From contig NZ_BMIA01000002.1 of NCBI RefSeq assembly GCF_014641595.1, positions 496,001 to 560,000 of the forward strand: a DNA stretch of 64,000 nt. Direction: 5' to 3'. Source of the stretch: Dyadobacter endophyticus. GTDB lineage: Bacteria; Bacteroidota; Bacteroidia; Cytophagales; Spirosomataceae. The notes beneath the pieces are model-generated. The model was not told the origin of the DNA and made no database searches. It saw nothing but the letters and a program-made list of their open reading frames with translations. Shown here one piece after another: positions 1 to 9,051 of the stretch. The stretch's first letter is position 1; every line of letters begins with the position of its first letter. The position numbers and the translations under genes are program-made.

Positions 1-1000
1 TACCCGGCCCCTCTTTTTTTGTAGCGAAATCATAATCAGGGAATACCTCGTTATCCCCCAGAAAATAGGGATACCCGAAGAAACCCGGCTTGCGAGCCTG
101 ATTGATCTCGTCATAACTCATTTTGCCCTCACTTCCGGGCACCTCGGTGTCCGGACCCACATCCCCCCAGTACACATATTTCGTCTTCGGATCGACGGAG
201 ATGCGAAACGGGTTTCGCACACCCATGGCATAGATTTCCGGCTTTCCCTGTGAGCCGTCTTTCGGGAAAAGATTACCGTCGGGGATGGTGTACGTGCCGT
301 CCGCTTCCGGCTTAATGCGCAGGATTTTACCCCGGTAATCATTGCTGTTGGCAGTGGCAGCCTGGTCGTCCGAGAGCGCGCGGCCGGGACGTTCGTCAAT
401 CGGCGTGTGCCCTTCGATTTCCTCGGCATTGGTATTATCACCGATTGAGAGATGTAGTAATCCGCCCGAAAACGTGAGGTAACCCGCCGAATGGCAGCAA
501 TATTTACGCTGGGTAGGAACTTCCAAAAGCACTTTTTTCGAGTCCTGAACCAACTTTTGCCCCTTTAGTTCAAAACGGGCCAACTGACTGACGCTCTTCT
601 CGCCGCCTACGCCATAATAGAAGTAAATCCAATTATTATTCTTGAAGTCCGGATCGGCCGCCACGCCAAGCAGCCCATCCTCAATCCCGCTGAATACATT
701 GAACTGCGCGATGGTAGAGAGCTCTTTGGTCGTATTGTTGAAATAGCGTACCGCACCTTTCCGCTCGGCGATCACCATATCGTAATTCGGAAGGATCGCC
801 ATTTCCATCGGCTCGTCGAGGCCGGAAACGAGCTTGGTGTAAGTAAATCGACTTGAATCGGGGCCGTCGGAAATGCTCGCCATATGCATTGGCACCGGAT
901 GCTCGACCTGTCTGAACAAGGGCTTGTCGTGACGTGTAACCGATGCCAGGCAAAGGCCACCGCCCATCAGTAAGCCGATTATAGATTTCAATTTTTTCAC
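1..1000 (-). CDS. PQQ-dependent sugar dehydrogenase-like protein (glucose/sorbosone dehydrogenase fold), 3' end outside window
   Basis: An open minus-strand frame runs from a GTG at 1000-998 to the left edge, giving 333 residues without a stop. The N-terminus (VKKLKSIIGLLMGGGLCLAS) is a basic, hydrophobic export signal, so the protein is probably periplasmic or secreted. The body reads as the soluble PQQ glucose/sorbosone dehydrogenase beta-propeller: an opening SGLDEPMEMAILP strand, then GLLGVAADPDF, SAGYLTFSGG, GKILRIKP, and YAMGVRNPFRISVDP near residue 265. These match family strand motifs. In Bacteroidota such proteins often continue into PKD or cytochrome c modules, but that part is not visible. 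The GTG start is chosen because it gives a complete signal peptide; an ATG at 967 would cut it in half. Substrate unknown. Confidence 0.8.
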   Translation of the reverse strand, partial: MKKLKSIIGLLMGGGLCLASVTRHDKPLFRQVEHPVPMHMASISDGPDSSRFTYTKLVSGLDEPMEMAILPNYDMVIAERKGAVRYFNNTTKELSTIAQFNVFSGIEDGLLGVAADPDFKNNNWIYFYYGVGGEKSVSQLARFELKGQKLVQDSKKVLLEVPTQRKYCCHSAGYLTFSGGLLHLSIGDNTNAEEIEGHTPIDERPGRALSDDQAATANSNDYRGKILRIKPEADGTYTIPDGNLFPKDGSQGKPEIYAMGVRNPFRISVDPKTKYVYWGDVGPDTEVPGSEGKMSYDEINQARKPGFFGYPYFLGDNEVFPDYDFATKKEGPG

Positions 1001-1103
1001 AGAAAAAGGGGAATAGGGATTAATGCTTTATTAAAAGGCCGTGAGGTGACTTTTTTAATATTACGCCTTTGAAGAGAATTCATGCAGCCGGTCTGATTAT
1101 CGA

Positions 1104-1673
1104 GTGGTCGAATGTCTGCCGTTAATTCGGAACGGGCAATTCGTGGCGGAAAAAGTGTTCCCATCCAGGCTCAATGGCTACCGTCAACCTGATTTCGGCA
1201 AAATCGGAAACATGATCGCATTCTTTCAGGTATTAAAGAAGATTTCACTGTTCAAGACCAAGTTAAACAAACTTCTCTTTTACGCCGACTTCAATGCATA
1301 CCGACTGACAGGATATTCCATCACGGGACTGGAATACAGGGCAATACAGTTTGGCCCGGTTCCCTCGCAGTTTCAGAAAATGTATGTAGATCTTTCGGAA
1401 CAAGGGCATATCAGCATTGAGGAACAATATTTCGGCAATGGCGCTTATGGTGACGAAATCAAGGCAAATATTCCGTTTGATGAAACGCTGTTTTCGCAGC
1501 ATGAACTGGTAGTCTTGCAATTTGTGGCTAAGCAATATGGTAAACTCTCAACCGATGAGCTTGTGAAACTCAGCCACGAGGAAGCCGGCTGGCATGACAA
1601 CGCGGAACAAAATGCATTCATCAACTACCGGTATGCATTCCAGCTCAATCAAGGGATTGGCTACAATTCCTGA
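1104..1673 (+). CDS. Panacea/SocA-like antitoxin domain protein (DUF4065), apparently N-terminally reduced
   Basis: The core from about residue 36 (NMIAFFQVLKKISLFKTKLN) through KLLFYADFNAYRLTGYSITG, RAIQFGPVPSQF and ELVKLSHEEAGW has the layout of the Panacea (DUF4065) domain found in SocA and many toxin-antitoxin antitoxins and chaperones. In larger family members this domain follows a zinc-ribbon/HTH region; here the preceding stretch ends in NGYRQPDFGKIG, which looks like the linker of such a fusion. The frame is open only back to a stop at 1056 and has no ATG before 1212, so translation begins at GTG 1104 or ATG 1212 (about 154 residues, the bare domain). No obvious toxin lies beside it. 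Either a solitary domain protein or a 5'-eroded antitoxin. Confidence 0.6.
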   Translation: MVECLPLIRNGQFVAEKVFPSRLNGYRQPDFGKIGNMIAFFQVLKKISLFKTKLNKLLFYADFNAYRLTGYSITGLEYRAIQFGPVPSQFQKMYVDLSEQGHISIEEQYFGNGAYGDEIKANIPFDETLFSQHELVVLQFVAKQYGKLSTDELVKLSHEEAGWHDNAEQNAFINYRYAFQLNQGIGYNS

Positions 1674-1733
1674 CCAAAGTCAGTTTTTCCCACGTCTTTT
1701 CGTCATCCGTTACGCTGGTCGTATGCTCCAATT

Positions 1734-1753
1734 TTGGGTAAGGTTTCACCCAA
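1734..1753. promoter_or_regulatory. Inverted repeat over the ccoI translation start region
   Basis: TTGGGT (1734-1739) and ACCCAA (1748-1753) are exact inverted arms with an 8-base loop containing AAGG, the only purine-rich ribosome-binding candidate before the ATG at 1757. In RNA it could form a hairpin presenting the SD in its loop, or as DNA it could be an operator. The sequence CAATTTTG at 1729-1736 matches seven of eight positions of a TAnnTTTG -7 element. Function is inferred only. Confidence 0.25.
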
Positions 1754-1756
1754 ACC

Positions 1757-4225
1757 ATGACCATGAGCATATTGACGGCCCCGGAGGCCATTTCCGATAC
1801 AAAACAGGTTTGCTATCACTGCGGCGAGGAGTGCCGCGATGAAGTGCTGCATACCGACGAACACGATTTCTGCTGCGACGGCTGCGTGACGGTTTACAGC
1901 CTGCTGAAAGAGCGCGACCTTTGCCAGTATTACGCGATCGACGGCGCGCAGGGCATTTCGCCGGACCCGACGTTTTACAAAGGCAAATACGACCACCTCG
2001 ATCAGCCGGAAGTATATGAAAAAATGATCGAGTTTACGGACGGGCGCTTGACCACCGTTTACTGGTACCTGCCGAAAATGCACTGCAGCTCGTGTATCTG
2101 GCTGCTCGAACACCTTTATCGCCTCAATCCGGCGGTACGGAGCTCGGTGGTGAATTTTCCTGAAAAAAAAGCCAGGATTACGTTTGATACCGGGGCGTTG
2201 CGACTGAGCGAATTGGCTGCGCTGCTCACGCGCATCGGGTACGAGCCCTATTTGAGCATGGACGATTTGTCGGGTAAAAAAGCCGGTAAATGGAACCGGA
2301 CGCGGCTTTACAAAATCGGCATCGCGGGTTTTGCATTCGGCAATATCATGATGCTGAGCTTTCCCGAATACTTTCATTTGGGACAAAACGCGTCGGATCA
2401 AAATCTTCGGACGCTTTTCGGTATCCTGAACCTCGCATTGAGCTTGCCGGTGTTGTTTTACTGTGCGGCAGATTTCTACAAATCGGCTTGGGCGGCGCTG
2501 AAAGGGCGTTACCTGAACATCGATGCGCCCATTGCGCTTGCATTGAGCTGCGTTTTTCTGATCAGCATTTACCAGCTCGCAACACAAACCGGCCCGGGTT
2601 ACCTCGATTCCTTTGCCGGAGCCGTCTTTTTCATGCTTGTGGGCCGCTATTTTCAAGACAAAACCTACGCCGGCGTTTCGTTTGACCGCGATTACAAATC
2701 CTACTTCCCGATCGCCATTTCGGTGATCGAGCATGGTAAGGAAACACGCAAACCCATTACCGGCCTCCAAAAAGGCGACCATATGCTCGTCCGTAACGAG
2801 GAGCTCATTCCCGCCGACGCCGTACTGCAAAGCGCGGTTGCGCTGATCGATTACAGCTTCGTGTCGGGAGAGTCGCAGCCGGTTGAGAGGCAAAAAGGGG
2901 ATACCATTTATGCGGGCGGCAAGCAGAAAGGAGCGGCTATCGAACTGGAAGTGCTTCGGGAAGTATCGCAAAGCTACCTCACCCAACTCTGGAATAATGA
3001 AGCATTCACCCATGAGAAGGACGACGCCGGCAAATCACTGGCGGCACGCATTAACCGCTACTTCTCACTGACAGTGCTCGGCATTGCCGCCGTTACTTTT
3101 GCGATATGGTTTTTTGTATATAAAAATCCTGAAACCGCCTTTCTCGCATTCACTACCACGCTGCTGGTGGCCTGCCCTTGCGCATTACTGCTTTCGTCTA
3201 CCTTCACGAACGGCAACTTGCTAAGCGTTTTCAGCCGGAACCGTTTTTACCCTAAAAACGCGCACAGCATCGAACGGCTGGCACATATCGATGTAGTCGT
3301 TTTTGATAAAACAGGTACCATTACTTTGCCCGATGACGCAAAAATTGACTTTATAGGTGAACCATCGACGCGTGACGAAATCGTGATGATCAAAACGCTG
3401 GTGGAGCAGTCGTCGCACCCGCTCAGCCGGCAGATCACGAAGCATTTGTCCGATGCGCCTATTAGTCGGCGTGTGCTGACCGGCTTTTCTGAAACAAGTG
3501 GCAAAGGTATGTCCGCGCAATGGGGTGCAAGAGTGGTAAAGATGGGCTCTGCAAGCTGGACCGGTGCCGCGGGTAGTGACGACGACGATCGGCAGTCGAG
3601 CCGGGTGTATGTGGCTATCGACGACGTTGTGAAGGGCTATTTCACGATCCGCAGCAAATACCGGCCGGAACTCGCGGAAACTTTGACTGCATTACGTCGG
3701 GCTGGTATCGGCACCTGCCTCCTCTCCGGCGACCGCCCTACCGACCGCGACTTGCTTACTCCGCTTTTCGGAGAGAATGCATTGCTTCTTTTTAACCAAA
3801 AACCCGAGGAAAAACTGGATTTTGTGCGAGAACTGCAACACAAAGGCCGCCATGTACTGATGGTCGGTGACGGACTGAATGACGCCGGTGCTTTACGTCA
3901 AAGCGACGTCGGACTGGCCGTTTCGGATGATATCAACAACTTTTCGCCGTCCTGCGACGCCATTGTGGAAGGAAACCGGCTCAGCCTGCTGCCCGGCTAC
4001 ATTTCCCTCGCGCGGAGCGGACAGCGTATTATCCGGCAGAGTTTCGCTATTTCATTGATCTACAATATCCTGGGACTGTCGTTTGCAGTTACGGGCCACC
4101 TGTCGCCGGTGATCGCGGCAATCCTCATGCCCGTCAGTTCTATTACCATCGTGGCATTCACGACCCTTGCCAGCAATGCCGCTGCCCGACGATGTCTTAA
4201 AAAACTGACCAATGTCATAAACTGA
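1757..4225 (+). CDS. ccoI: CcoI-type copper-translocating P-type ATPase for cbb3 oxidase assembly
   Basis: P1B-type ATPase of 822 residues, expected in the inner membrane, exporting copper toward the CuB site of the cbb3 oxidase. Order seen: a cysteine-rich N-terminal metal-binding module (C19, C22, C26 and FCCDGC at 38-43), an HMA-like domain with MHCSSC (C110, C113), six or more membrane segments, the phosphatase loop (SGESQPVERQKGD), the membrane metal motif CPC (473-475), the phosphorylation site DKTGT (D517), and GDGLNDAGAL in the hinge. The two-part N-terminus is typical of FixI/CcoI rather than CopA. It stands 78 bp upstream of ccoS and heads the oxidase gene run. ATG codons at 1757 and 1763 are both possible starts. 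Confidence 0.93.
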   Translation: MTMSILTAPEAISDTKQVCYHCGEECRDEVLHTDEHDFCCDGCVTVYSLLKERDLCQYYAIDGAQGISPDPTFYKGKYDHLDQPEVYEKMIEFTDGRLTTVYWYLPKMHCSSCIWLLEHLYRLNPAVRSSVVNFPEKKARITFDTGALRLSELAALLTRIGYEPYLSMDDLSGKKAGKWNRTRLYKIGIAGFAFGNIMMLSFPEYFHLGQNASDQNLRTLFGILNLALSLPVLFYCAADFYKSAWAALKGRYLNIDAPIALALSCVFLISIYQLATQTGPGYLDSFAGAVFFMLVGRYFQDKTYAGVSFDRDYKSYFPIAISVIEHGKETRKPITGLQKGDHMLVRNEELIPADAVLQSAVALIDYSFVSGESQPVERQKGDTIYAGGKQKGAAIELEVLREVSQSYLTQLWNNEAFTHEKDDAGKSLAARINRYFSLTVLGIAAVTFAIWFFVYKNPETAFLAFTTTLLVACPCALLLSSTFTNGNLLSVFSRNRFYPKNAHSIERLAHIDVVVFDKTGTITLPDDAKIDFIGEPSTRDEIVMIKTLVEQSSHPLSRQITKHLSDAPISRRVLTGFSETSGKGMSAQWGARVVKMGSASWTGAAGSDDDDRQSSRVYVAIDDVVKGYFTIRSKYRPELAETLTALRRAGIGTCLLSGDRPTDRDLLTPLFGENALLLFNQKPEEKLDFVRELQHKGRHVLMVGDGLNDAGALRQSDVGLAVSDDINNFSPSCDAIVEGNRLSLLPGYISLARSGQRIIRQSFAISLIYNILGLSFAVTGHLSPVIAAILMPVSSITIVAFTTLASNAAARRCLKKLTNVIN

Positions 4226-4246
4226 CCATAGCACTCATCATCCTTT

Positions 4247-4271
4247 ACCTGCCATGCCGCAGGTAGTTTTG
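4247..4271 (+). promoter_or_regulatory. Palindrome abutting a Bacteroidota -7 element upstream of ccoS
   Basis: ACCTGC (4247-4252) and GCAGGT (4259-4264) form an exact inverted repeat around CATGCC. It runs into TAGTTTTG (4264-4271), which fits the TAnnTTTG -7 consensus. The 11-base string GGTAGTTTTGA also occurs in front of hemN (from 10265), suggesting related promoters. No good -33 TTTG is visible, as expected of an activator-dependent promoter. The start codon of ccoS lies 32 bp downstream. Confidence 0.45.
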
Positions 4272-4302
4272 ACCTATCAAAAACACTAATCTGATCCTCA
4301 TC

Positions 4303-4452
4303 ATGAGCGCATTGTACCTGCTGATCATTGCCAGTCTGCTGGTGGCGCTGGGATTCCTGGGCGCATTCATCTGGTCGGTCCGCAAGGGTCACTACGACGA
4401 CGATTACACGCCCTCCGTAAGGATCCTGCTGGACGATTCCGAAAAGCCATAA
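4303..4452 (+). CDS. ccoS: CcoS, cbb3-type oxidase assembly protein
   Basis: A 49-residue protein, easily missed because of its size. It begins MSALYLLIIASLLVALGFLG, forming one membrane helix, then AFIWSVRKGHYDDDY and a short acidic tail. This one-helix layout followed by a basic then aspartate-rich G-x-[YF]-DD segment is the hallmark of CcoS/FixS, needed for cofactor insertion into CcoN. It sits between ccoI and ccoNO, its usual place. It ends 45 bp before the ccoNO start, so the three genes are probably co-expressed. Confidence 0.93.
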   Translation: MSALYLLIIASLLVALGFLGAFIWSVRKGHYDDDYTPSVRILLDDSEKP

Positions 4453-4497
4453 CCGCCAGAAACTGAACTGATTTTTACCACTTATCCTCACTAAGTT

Positions 4498-6642
4498 ATG
4501 TCAAACGTTCCCCATCCTACGCTCGCATCCGTTGAGTTGGATGAATTTCAATACGACAACCGCATTGTCCGGGACTTCGCCATCGCGACCATCCTCTTTG
4601 GGCTCATCGGCATGCTCGTTGGCTTGCTGGCGGCCATGCAGCTGGTTTTCCCGAACCTGAATTTCGACCTGCCGTTCCTGACATTCAGCCGCATCCGGCC
4701 CTTGCATACCAATGCGGTGATTTTCGCATTTGTGGGTAATGGCTTTTTTACGGGGCTTTATTACTCGGTTCCGCGCGTGTTGCGGACGCCCATTTGGAGC
4801 CCTGTCCTTAGCCGGTTTCATTTCTGGGCGTGGCAGGCTATCATCCTCGGCGCGGCGATATCCCTGCCCATGGGCTTTACCACTTCCAAAGAATATGCCG
4901 AGCTGGAATGGCCTTTCGACATCGCTATCGCGGTGGTGTGGGTTTCTGCATTGGTCAATATCATCATGACTACCATCAATCGCCGCGTGGAGCACATTTA
5001 TGCCGCGGTTTGGTTCTACATCGCCTCTTTTGTGACCGTTGCCATGCTGCACGTCGTGAACAGCATCGAGCTGCCGATCTCCTTCATGAAAAGCTACTCT
5101 GTGTACGCAGGCGTGCAGGACGCACTCGTGCAATGGTGGTACGGGCATAATGCGGTCGCTTTTTTCCTGACAACACCTTACCTGGGTTTAATGTATTACT
5201 TTCTGCCCAAAGCAGCCAACCGGCCCATTTATTCTTACCGGCTTTCGATCGTACACTTCTGGGCGCTGATCTTCCTGTATATCTGGGCGGGCCCCCACCA
5301 TTTGCTCTACACCGCATTGCCCGAATGGGCGCAGACGCTCGGTACCGTATTCTCCGTCATGCTGATTGCACCGTCGTGGGGCGGTATGATGAACGGCCTG
5401 ATGACGCTGCGCGGTGCATGGGACAAGGTTCGCGAAGATGTGGTGTTGAAATTCATGGTGGTTGCGATTACCGCTTATGGTATGGCCACTTTCGAAGGGC
5501 CGATGCTTTCTTTGAAAAATGTAAATGCCATCGCCCACTACACCGACTGGATCGTAGCGCACGTACACGTAGGAGCACTTGGCTGGAACGGTTTCCTTAC
5601 ATTTGGTATTCTCTACTGGCTGTTCCCACGCCTTTATAACCGCCCGTTGTACTCCACCAAAGCGGCCAACTTCCACTTCTGGATCGGTACGCTGGGTATT
5701 ATTTTCTATACCATTCCCATGTACTGGGCGGGCTGGGTGCAGAGCTCGATGTGGAAAGAGTTTACACAGGAAGGTCTTTTAAAATACCCCAACTTCCTTG
5801 AAACCGTAACGGCCCTCAAACCACTGTATTTCCTCCGCGGTGTAGGCGGCTCGTTGTACCTGGTAGGATTTGTGGTGATGATCTATAACCTCTGGATGAC
5901 GGCCATTAAAGGCAAGTTCGTGGCTACCGAAACCGCCAAAGCCATGCCGTTGAATGCCATCTGGCATCCCGAGAAAAGCGAGTACTGGCACCGCAGGCTC
6001 ATGGAGCGCAAGCCTTTGGCATTAACCATATTCTCTCTGATAGCCGTGGCAATCGGCGGGATGATCGAAATGATCCCGACGTTCCTGGTCGAATCCAATG
6101 TGCCCACCATTGCGAGCGTGAAGCCATACACGCCGCTGGAATTGCAGGGCCGCGATATTTACGTCCGCGAGGGCTGCTACGTGTGCCATACGCAGATGAT
6201 CCGTCCGTTCAGGTCCGAAATCGAGCGGTTCGGGGAATATTCCAAGTCGGGGGAATTTGTATATGACCACCCACACCAATGGGGCTCCAAACGCACCGGG
6301 CCGGATTTGCACCGGATAGGCGGCAAATACCCCGACTCCTGGCACTACAACCACATGGAAGATCCCACCTCGATGTCGCCCGGCTCCATTATGCCACGTT
6401 ATGGCTGGCTGCTGGAAGACGACCTGGATACGACCACAACCAAAGCCAAGATTGAAGCCATGCAGACGCTGGGCGTGCCTTACGAAAAGGGTTACGAACA
6501 CCAGGCCAATGCCGATCTCGTGAAGCAGGAAAAGGCAATCCAGGAGCGTCTGAAACAAAGCGGCATCAAAACGGCGGCGAATAAAGAGATTATCGCGCTG
6601 ATTGCCTACATGCAGCGACTTGGTACTGATATCAAAAATTGA
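4498..6642 (+). CDS. ccoN: cbb3-type cytochrome c oxidase subunits I and II fused (CcoN-CcoO)
   Basis: A 714-residue fusion. The CcoN part (about 1-520) is a 12-helix haem-copper oxidase core with RPLHTNAVIFAFVGN (low-spin haem His), WWYGHNAVAFF (CuB His and crosslinked Tyr region), GPHHLLYTALPEW (CuB His pair) and HVHVGALGWNGF (haem ligands). A further membrane segment near 505-525 anchors the CcoO part, whose single haem c site is CYVCH (560-564), with the family signature QMIRPFRSE just after. The last 60 residues are a periplasmic helix. The enzyme reduces O2 to water at very low oxygen. CcoN-CcoO fusion is known in Bacteroidota. Its stop overlaps no ATG, and ccoQP follows 5 bp later. Confidence 0.95.
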   Translation: MSNVPHPTLASVELDEFQYDNRIVRDFAIATILFGLIGMLVGLLAAMQLVFPNLNFDLPFLTFSRIRPLHTNAVIFAFVGNGFFTGLYYSVPRVLRTPIWSPVLSRFHFWAWQAIILGAAISLPMGFTTSKEYAELEWPFDIAIAVVWVSALVNIIMTTINRRVEHIYAAVWFYIASFVTVAMLHVVNSIELPISFMKSYSVYAGVQDALVQWWYGHNAVAFFLTTPYLGLMYYFLPKAANRPIYSYRLSIVHFWALIFLYIWAGPHHLLYTALPEWAQTLGTVFSVMLIAPSWGGMMNGLMTLRGAWDKVREDVVLKFMVVAITAYGMATFEGPMLSLKNVNAIAHYTDWIVAHVHVGALGWNGFLTFGILYWLFPRLYNRPLYSTKAANFHFWIGTLGIIFYTIPMYWAGWVQSSMWKEFTQEGLLKYPNFLETVTALKPLYFLRGVGGSLYLVGFVVMIYNLWMTAIKGKFVATETAKAMPLNAIWHPEKSEYWHRRLMERKPLALTIFSLIAVAIGGMIEMIPTFLVESNVPTIASVKPYTPLELQGRDIYVREGCYVCHTQMIRPFRSEIERFGEYSKSGEFVYDHPHQWGSKRTGPDLHRIGGKYPDSWHYNHMEDPTSMSPGSIMPRYGWLLEDDLDTTTTKAKIEAMQTLGVPYEKGYEHQANADLVKQEKAIQERLKQSGIKTAANKEIIALIAYMQRLGTDIKN

Positions 6643-6647
6643 CTTCT

Positions 6648-7670
6648 ATGAAATTCCGTAACTACCTCGAAACCATAGCGGGAGTGGGCATTTACCCGCT
6701 CATTTCCCTCCTGATATTCTTTGCTTTCTTCGTCGGCCTGCTCTTTTATGTGTGGGGGCTGGATAAAAAAAAGCTCGACAAAATGCGCAGCATTCCGTTG
6801 AATGACGGTGTGGCGAAAAAGACGGTACTATCGCTTCTCTTGCTCGGGTGCATTGCATTACCGGCCGCGGCACAGGAAACTACCGAAAAAGTCCGGGCTA
6901 TTACCGAACTGGACCTTATCCTCTACGTACTACTCGGCGCACTGGTGTTCATCATTATCCAGCTCGCGATCCTGCTCGGTTCGGCGATGAATTTGCTCAA
7001 CAAAACCGCGCACGCTTCTCATAATGAGCCTACCCACGTTTTCAGCGCGCATTGGTGGAAGAAGTTCAGGGGCATTAGTGTGGCTTTGAAGGATGAGAAA
7101 GATATCCTGATCGACGGGCACGACTACGACGGTATCCAGGAGCTCGACAACCGGATGCCCCCCTGGCTGCAATTCCTTTTCTACACCACCGTTTTCATCG
7201 CTGTGGTTTACTCGGCCTACTATTTCAGCGGCCTGGGCGATCTGCAAATAGCGGAGCTCGATAAGGAAATAGCCACTGCCGAAGCAGAGAAAAAGGCTTA
7301 TATGGAGAAAGTAGGTGCGAGCATGGACGAAAACTCCGTGACACTCCTCACGGACAAGGCGGCCGTGGAGGCCGGGATGAAAATCTTTCAGGAAAAATGT
7401 ACCGCCTGCCACGGAACCGAAGGCGGCGGCTCGGTAGGCCCCAACCTCACCGACACATACTGGCTGCATGGCGGAGGCATTCACAATGTGTTTAAAGTCA
7501 TTAAATACGGTGTGCCGGAGAAAGGGATGATCTCCTGGGAGAAACAACTCTCTCCTACCGACATCCAGAAAGTCGCGAGCTTCGTGCTTTCACTCAAAGG
7601 CACCAAACCGGCGAATGCCAAAGAACCGCAAGGGGAGCTTGTTAGTGAAGAGGCGGTAGCAGAGAAATAG
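6648..7670 (+). CDS. ccoP: CcoQ-CcoP fusion: cbb3 oxidase subunits IV and III
   Basis: 340 residues. The first helix (about 11-36, then the basic KKKLDKMRS) resembles CcoQ. It is followed by an internal segment that looks like a signal peptide (KKTVLSLLLLGC to LPAAAQ, 58-76), then a FixP/CcoP N-terminal helix (about 88-112), a cytoplasmic loop with AHWWKKFRGI, another helix (about 173-193), and one haem c domain with CTACH (251-255) and a GMISW methionine ligand region. Canonical CcoP has two haem c domains; only one is present, as is common in this phylum. Electrons would pass from soluble cytochrome c to CcoNO. ATG 6648 is preferred over the TTG at 6639, which would overlap ccoNO. Confidence 0.9.
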   Translation: MKFRNYLETIAGVGIYPLISLLIFFAFFVGLLFYVWGLDKKKLDKMRSIPLNDGVAKKTVLSLLLLGCIALPAAAQETTEKVRAITELDLILYVLLGALVFIIIQLAILLGSAMNLLNKTAHASHNEPTHVFSAHWWKKFRGISVALKDEKDILIDGHDYDGIQELDNRMPPWLQFLFYTTVFIAVVYSAYYFSGLGDLQIAELDKEIATAEAEKKAYMEKVGASMDENSVTLLTDKAAVEAGMKIFQEKCTACHGTEGGGSVGPNLTDTYWLHGGGIHNVFKVIKYGVPEKGMISWEKQLSPTDIQKVASFVLSLKGTKPANAKEPQGELVSEEAVAEK

Positions 7671-7677
7671 TTGAATC

Positions 7678-9027
7678 ATGAAAACGAGTAACGAAACACG
7701 GCCCCTCTACCCTCAGCGCCCAACCGGCAAATGGCATAACCGTCGTGTGGTGTTCAGCATAGCCATCATTGCTTTGCTGTTTGTTACGCCGTTCATCCGG
7801 CTCGATGGGCAGCCGCTGGTCTTGCTCAATGTGATTGAAAGGAAGATCATTCTTTTCGGCATTTTCATCGGACCGCAGGATTACTGGCTTTTCGGGCTTA
7901 CCACACTTTCGTTCTTTGTGTTTATCGTGTTGTTCACGACGGTTTTCGGCCGGTTATGGTGTGGCTGGGCATGCCCGCAGACAGTTTTCATGGAAATGGT
8001 GTTCCGTAAAATCGAATATGCAATCGAAGGCGACGCCGGCAAACAAAAATTGCTCGACAAAGCGCCCTGGACATCGGACAAAATCCTGAAAAAGGGTTTG
8101 AAATACACCATTTTCCTGATAGTATCCTTTGTCATCGCCAACTTGCTTCTGGCCTACGTACTGGGTACCGACGAGCTTTACAAAATTATTTCCGAGCCTG
8201 TTGAAGACCATATCGGCCTGTTTTCTGGCATTGTTATATTCACGGCCATATTCTACTGGAACTTTGCATGGCTGCGCGAACAAGCCTGCACGGTGGTATG
8301 CCCGTACGGTCGCCTGCAAAGCGTGCTGCTCGACGGCAACTCAATCAACGTCGCCTACGACCATGTACGCGGGGAGCCACGGGGTAAGCTGCACAAAGGG
8401 ACCGACCGTACCGAAGGCGACTGCGTCAGCTGCTTTCAATGCGTGGCCGTGTGCCCGACCGGCATTGATATCCGCAATGGCACCCAAATGGAATGTGTAA
8501 ACTGCACAGCCTGCGTGGATGCCTGCGACTCGATCATGGACAAAGTCGGGTTTGAGAGGGGTCTCATCCGCTATACTTCCGAGAATGCGATCGTGCGGAA
8601 AACCTCCAAGGTCCTGACGTCCCGCACCTGGGGTTATGCGGCGGTATTGGTACTGCTGTGGTCGGCGTTGGGTTTCGTTGTGGCTACCCGCACCGACACC
8701 CAAACGACCCTTTTCCGTGCTCCCGGCAGCCGCTATATCGAGAACAGCGACGGCACGATCAGCAACCTGTACACTTTCAAGATATTCAATAAGACTAACC
8801 GCATCATTAAACCCTCCTTACACCTCGACACCCCGCACGGAAAGCTTCTATTCGCCGGATCACCCGATTTGACGCTCGAAGCTGCGGGGATGTCCGAGGG
8901 AACGGTGTTCGTAATCATTCCAAAATCGGAGTTGAAGGGCCGCAAAATGGTACTAAAACTTTCTGTTTCGCAGGGAAACCGGCAGCTGGAAAGTTTTGAA
9001 ACCACCTTCATCGCACCTGAAGAATAA
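7678..9027 (+). CDS. ccoG: CcoG/FixG, cytochrome c oxidase accessory protein with 4Fe-4S clusters
   Basis: 449 residues, inner membrane. Helices at about 24-44, 58-84, 140-162 and 180-200 are followed by a ferredoxin-like module with two cysteine clusters: CVSCFQCVAVCP and CVNCTACVDACD around residues 248-285. Upstream, the N-terminal GCWACPQTVFMEMVFRKIEY is the RdxA/FixG signature, and a second motif, EQACTVVCPYGRLQ, precedes the clusters. After a further helix near 315-335 comes an immunoglobulin-like C-terminal domain typical of FixG. CcoG is thought to reduce Cu(II) for CcoI-mediated delivery. It starts 7 bp after ccoP, so the two genes are clearly in one operon. Confidence 0.94.
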   Translation: MKTSNETRPLYPQRPTGKWHNRRVVFSIAIIALLFVTPFIRLDGQPLVLLNVIERKIILFGIFIGPQDYWLFGLTTLSFFVFIVLFTTVFGRLWCGWACPQTVFMEMVFRKIEYAIEGDAGKQKLLDKAPWTSDKILKKGLKYTIFLIVSFVIANLLLAYVLGTDELYKIISEPVEDHIGLFSGIVIFTAIFYWNFAWLREQACTVVCPYGRLQSVLLDGNSINVAYDHVRGEPRGKLHKGTDRTEGDCVSCFQCVAVCPTGIDIRNGTQMECVNCTACVDACDSIMDKVGFERGLIRYTSENAIVRKTSKVLTSRTWGYAAVLVLLWSALGFVVATRTDTQTTLFRAPGSRYIENSDGTISNLYTFKIFNKTNRIIKPSLHLDTPHGKLLFAGSPDLTLEAAGMSEGTVFVIIPKSELKGRKMVLKLSVSQGNRQLESFETTFIAPEE

Positions 9028-9051
9028 TGTATTAACCTATTTTCAAATACT

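Noticed and set aside
1670..1683. FNR-like inverted repeat CTGAC-CAAA-GTCAG upstream of ccoI
   Set aside because: Spacing resembles an FNR site, but it overlaps the stop codon of the previous gene, differs from the FNR consensus at both outer bases, and sits about 66 bp from the weak -7 candidate. A chance repeat is as likely.
4501..5148. 215-codon minus-strand frame opposite ccoNO
   Set aside because: Rich in His, Arg and Pro as expected from an antisense frame of a GC-rich membrane protein gene; no start signal or motif.
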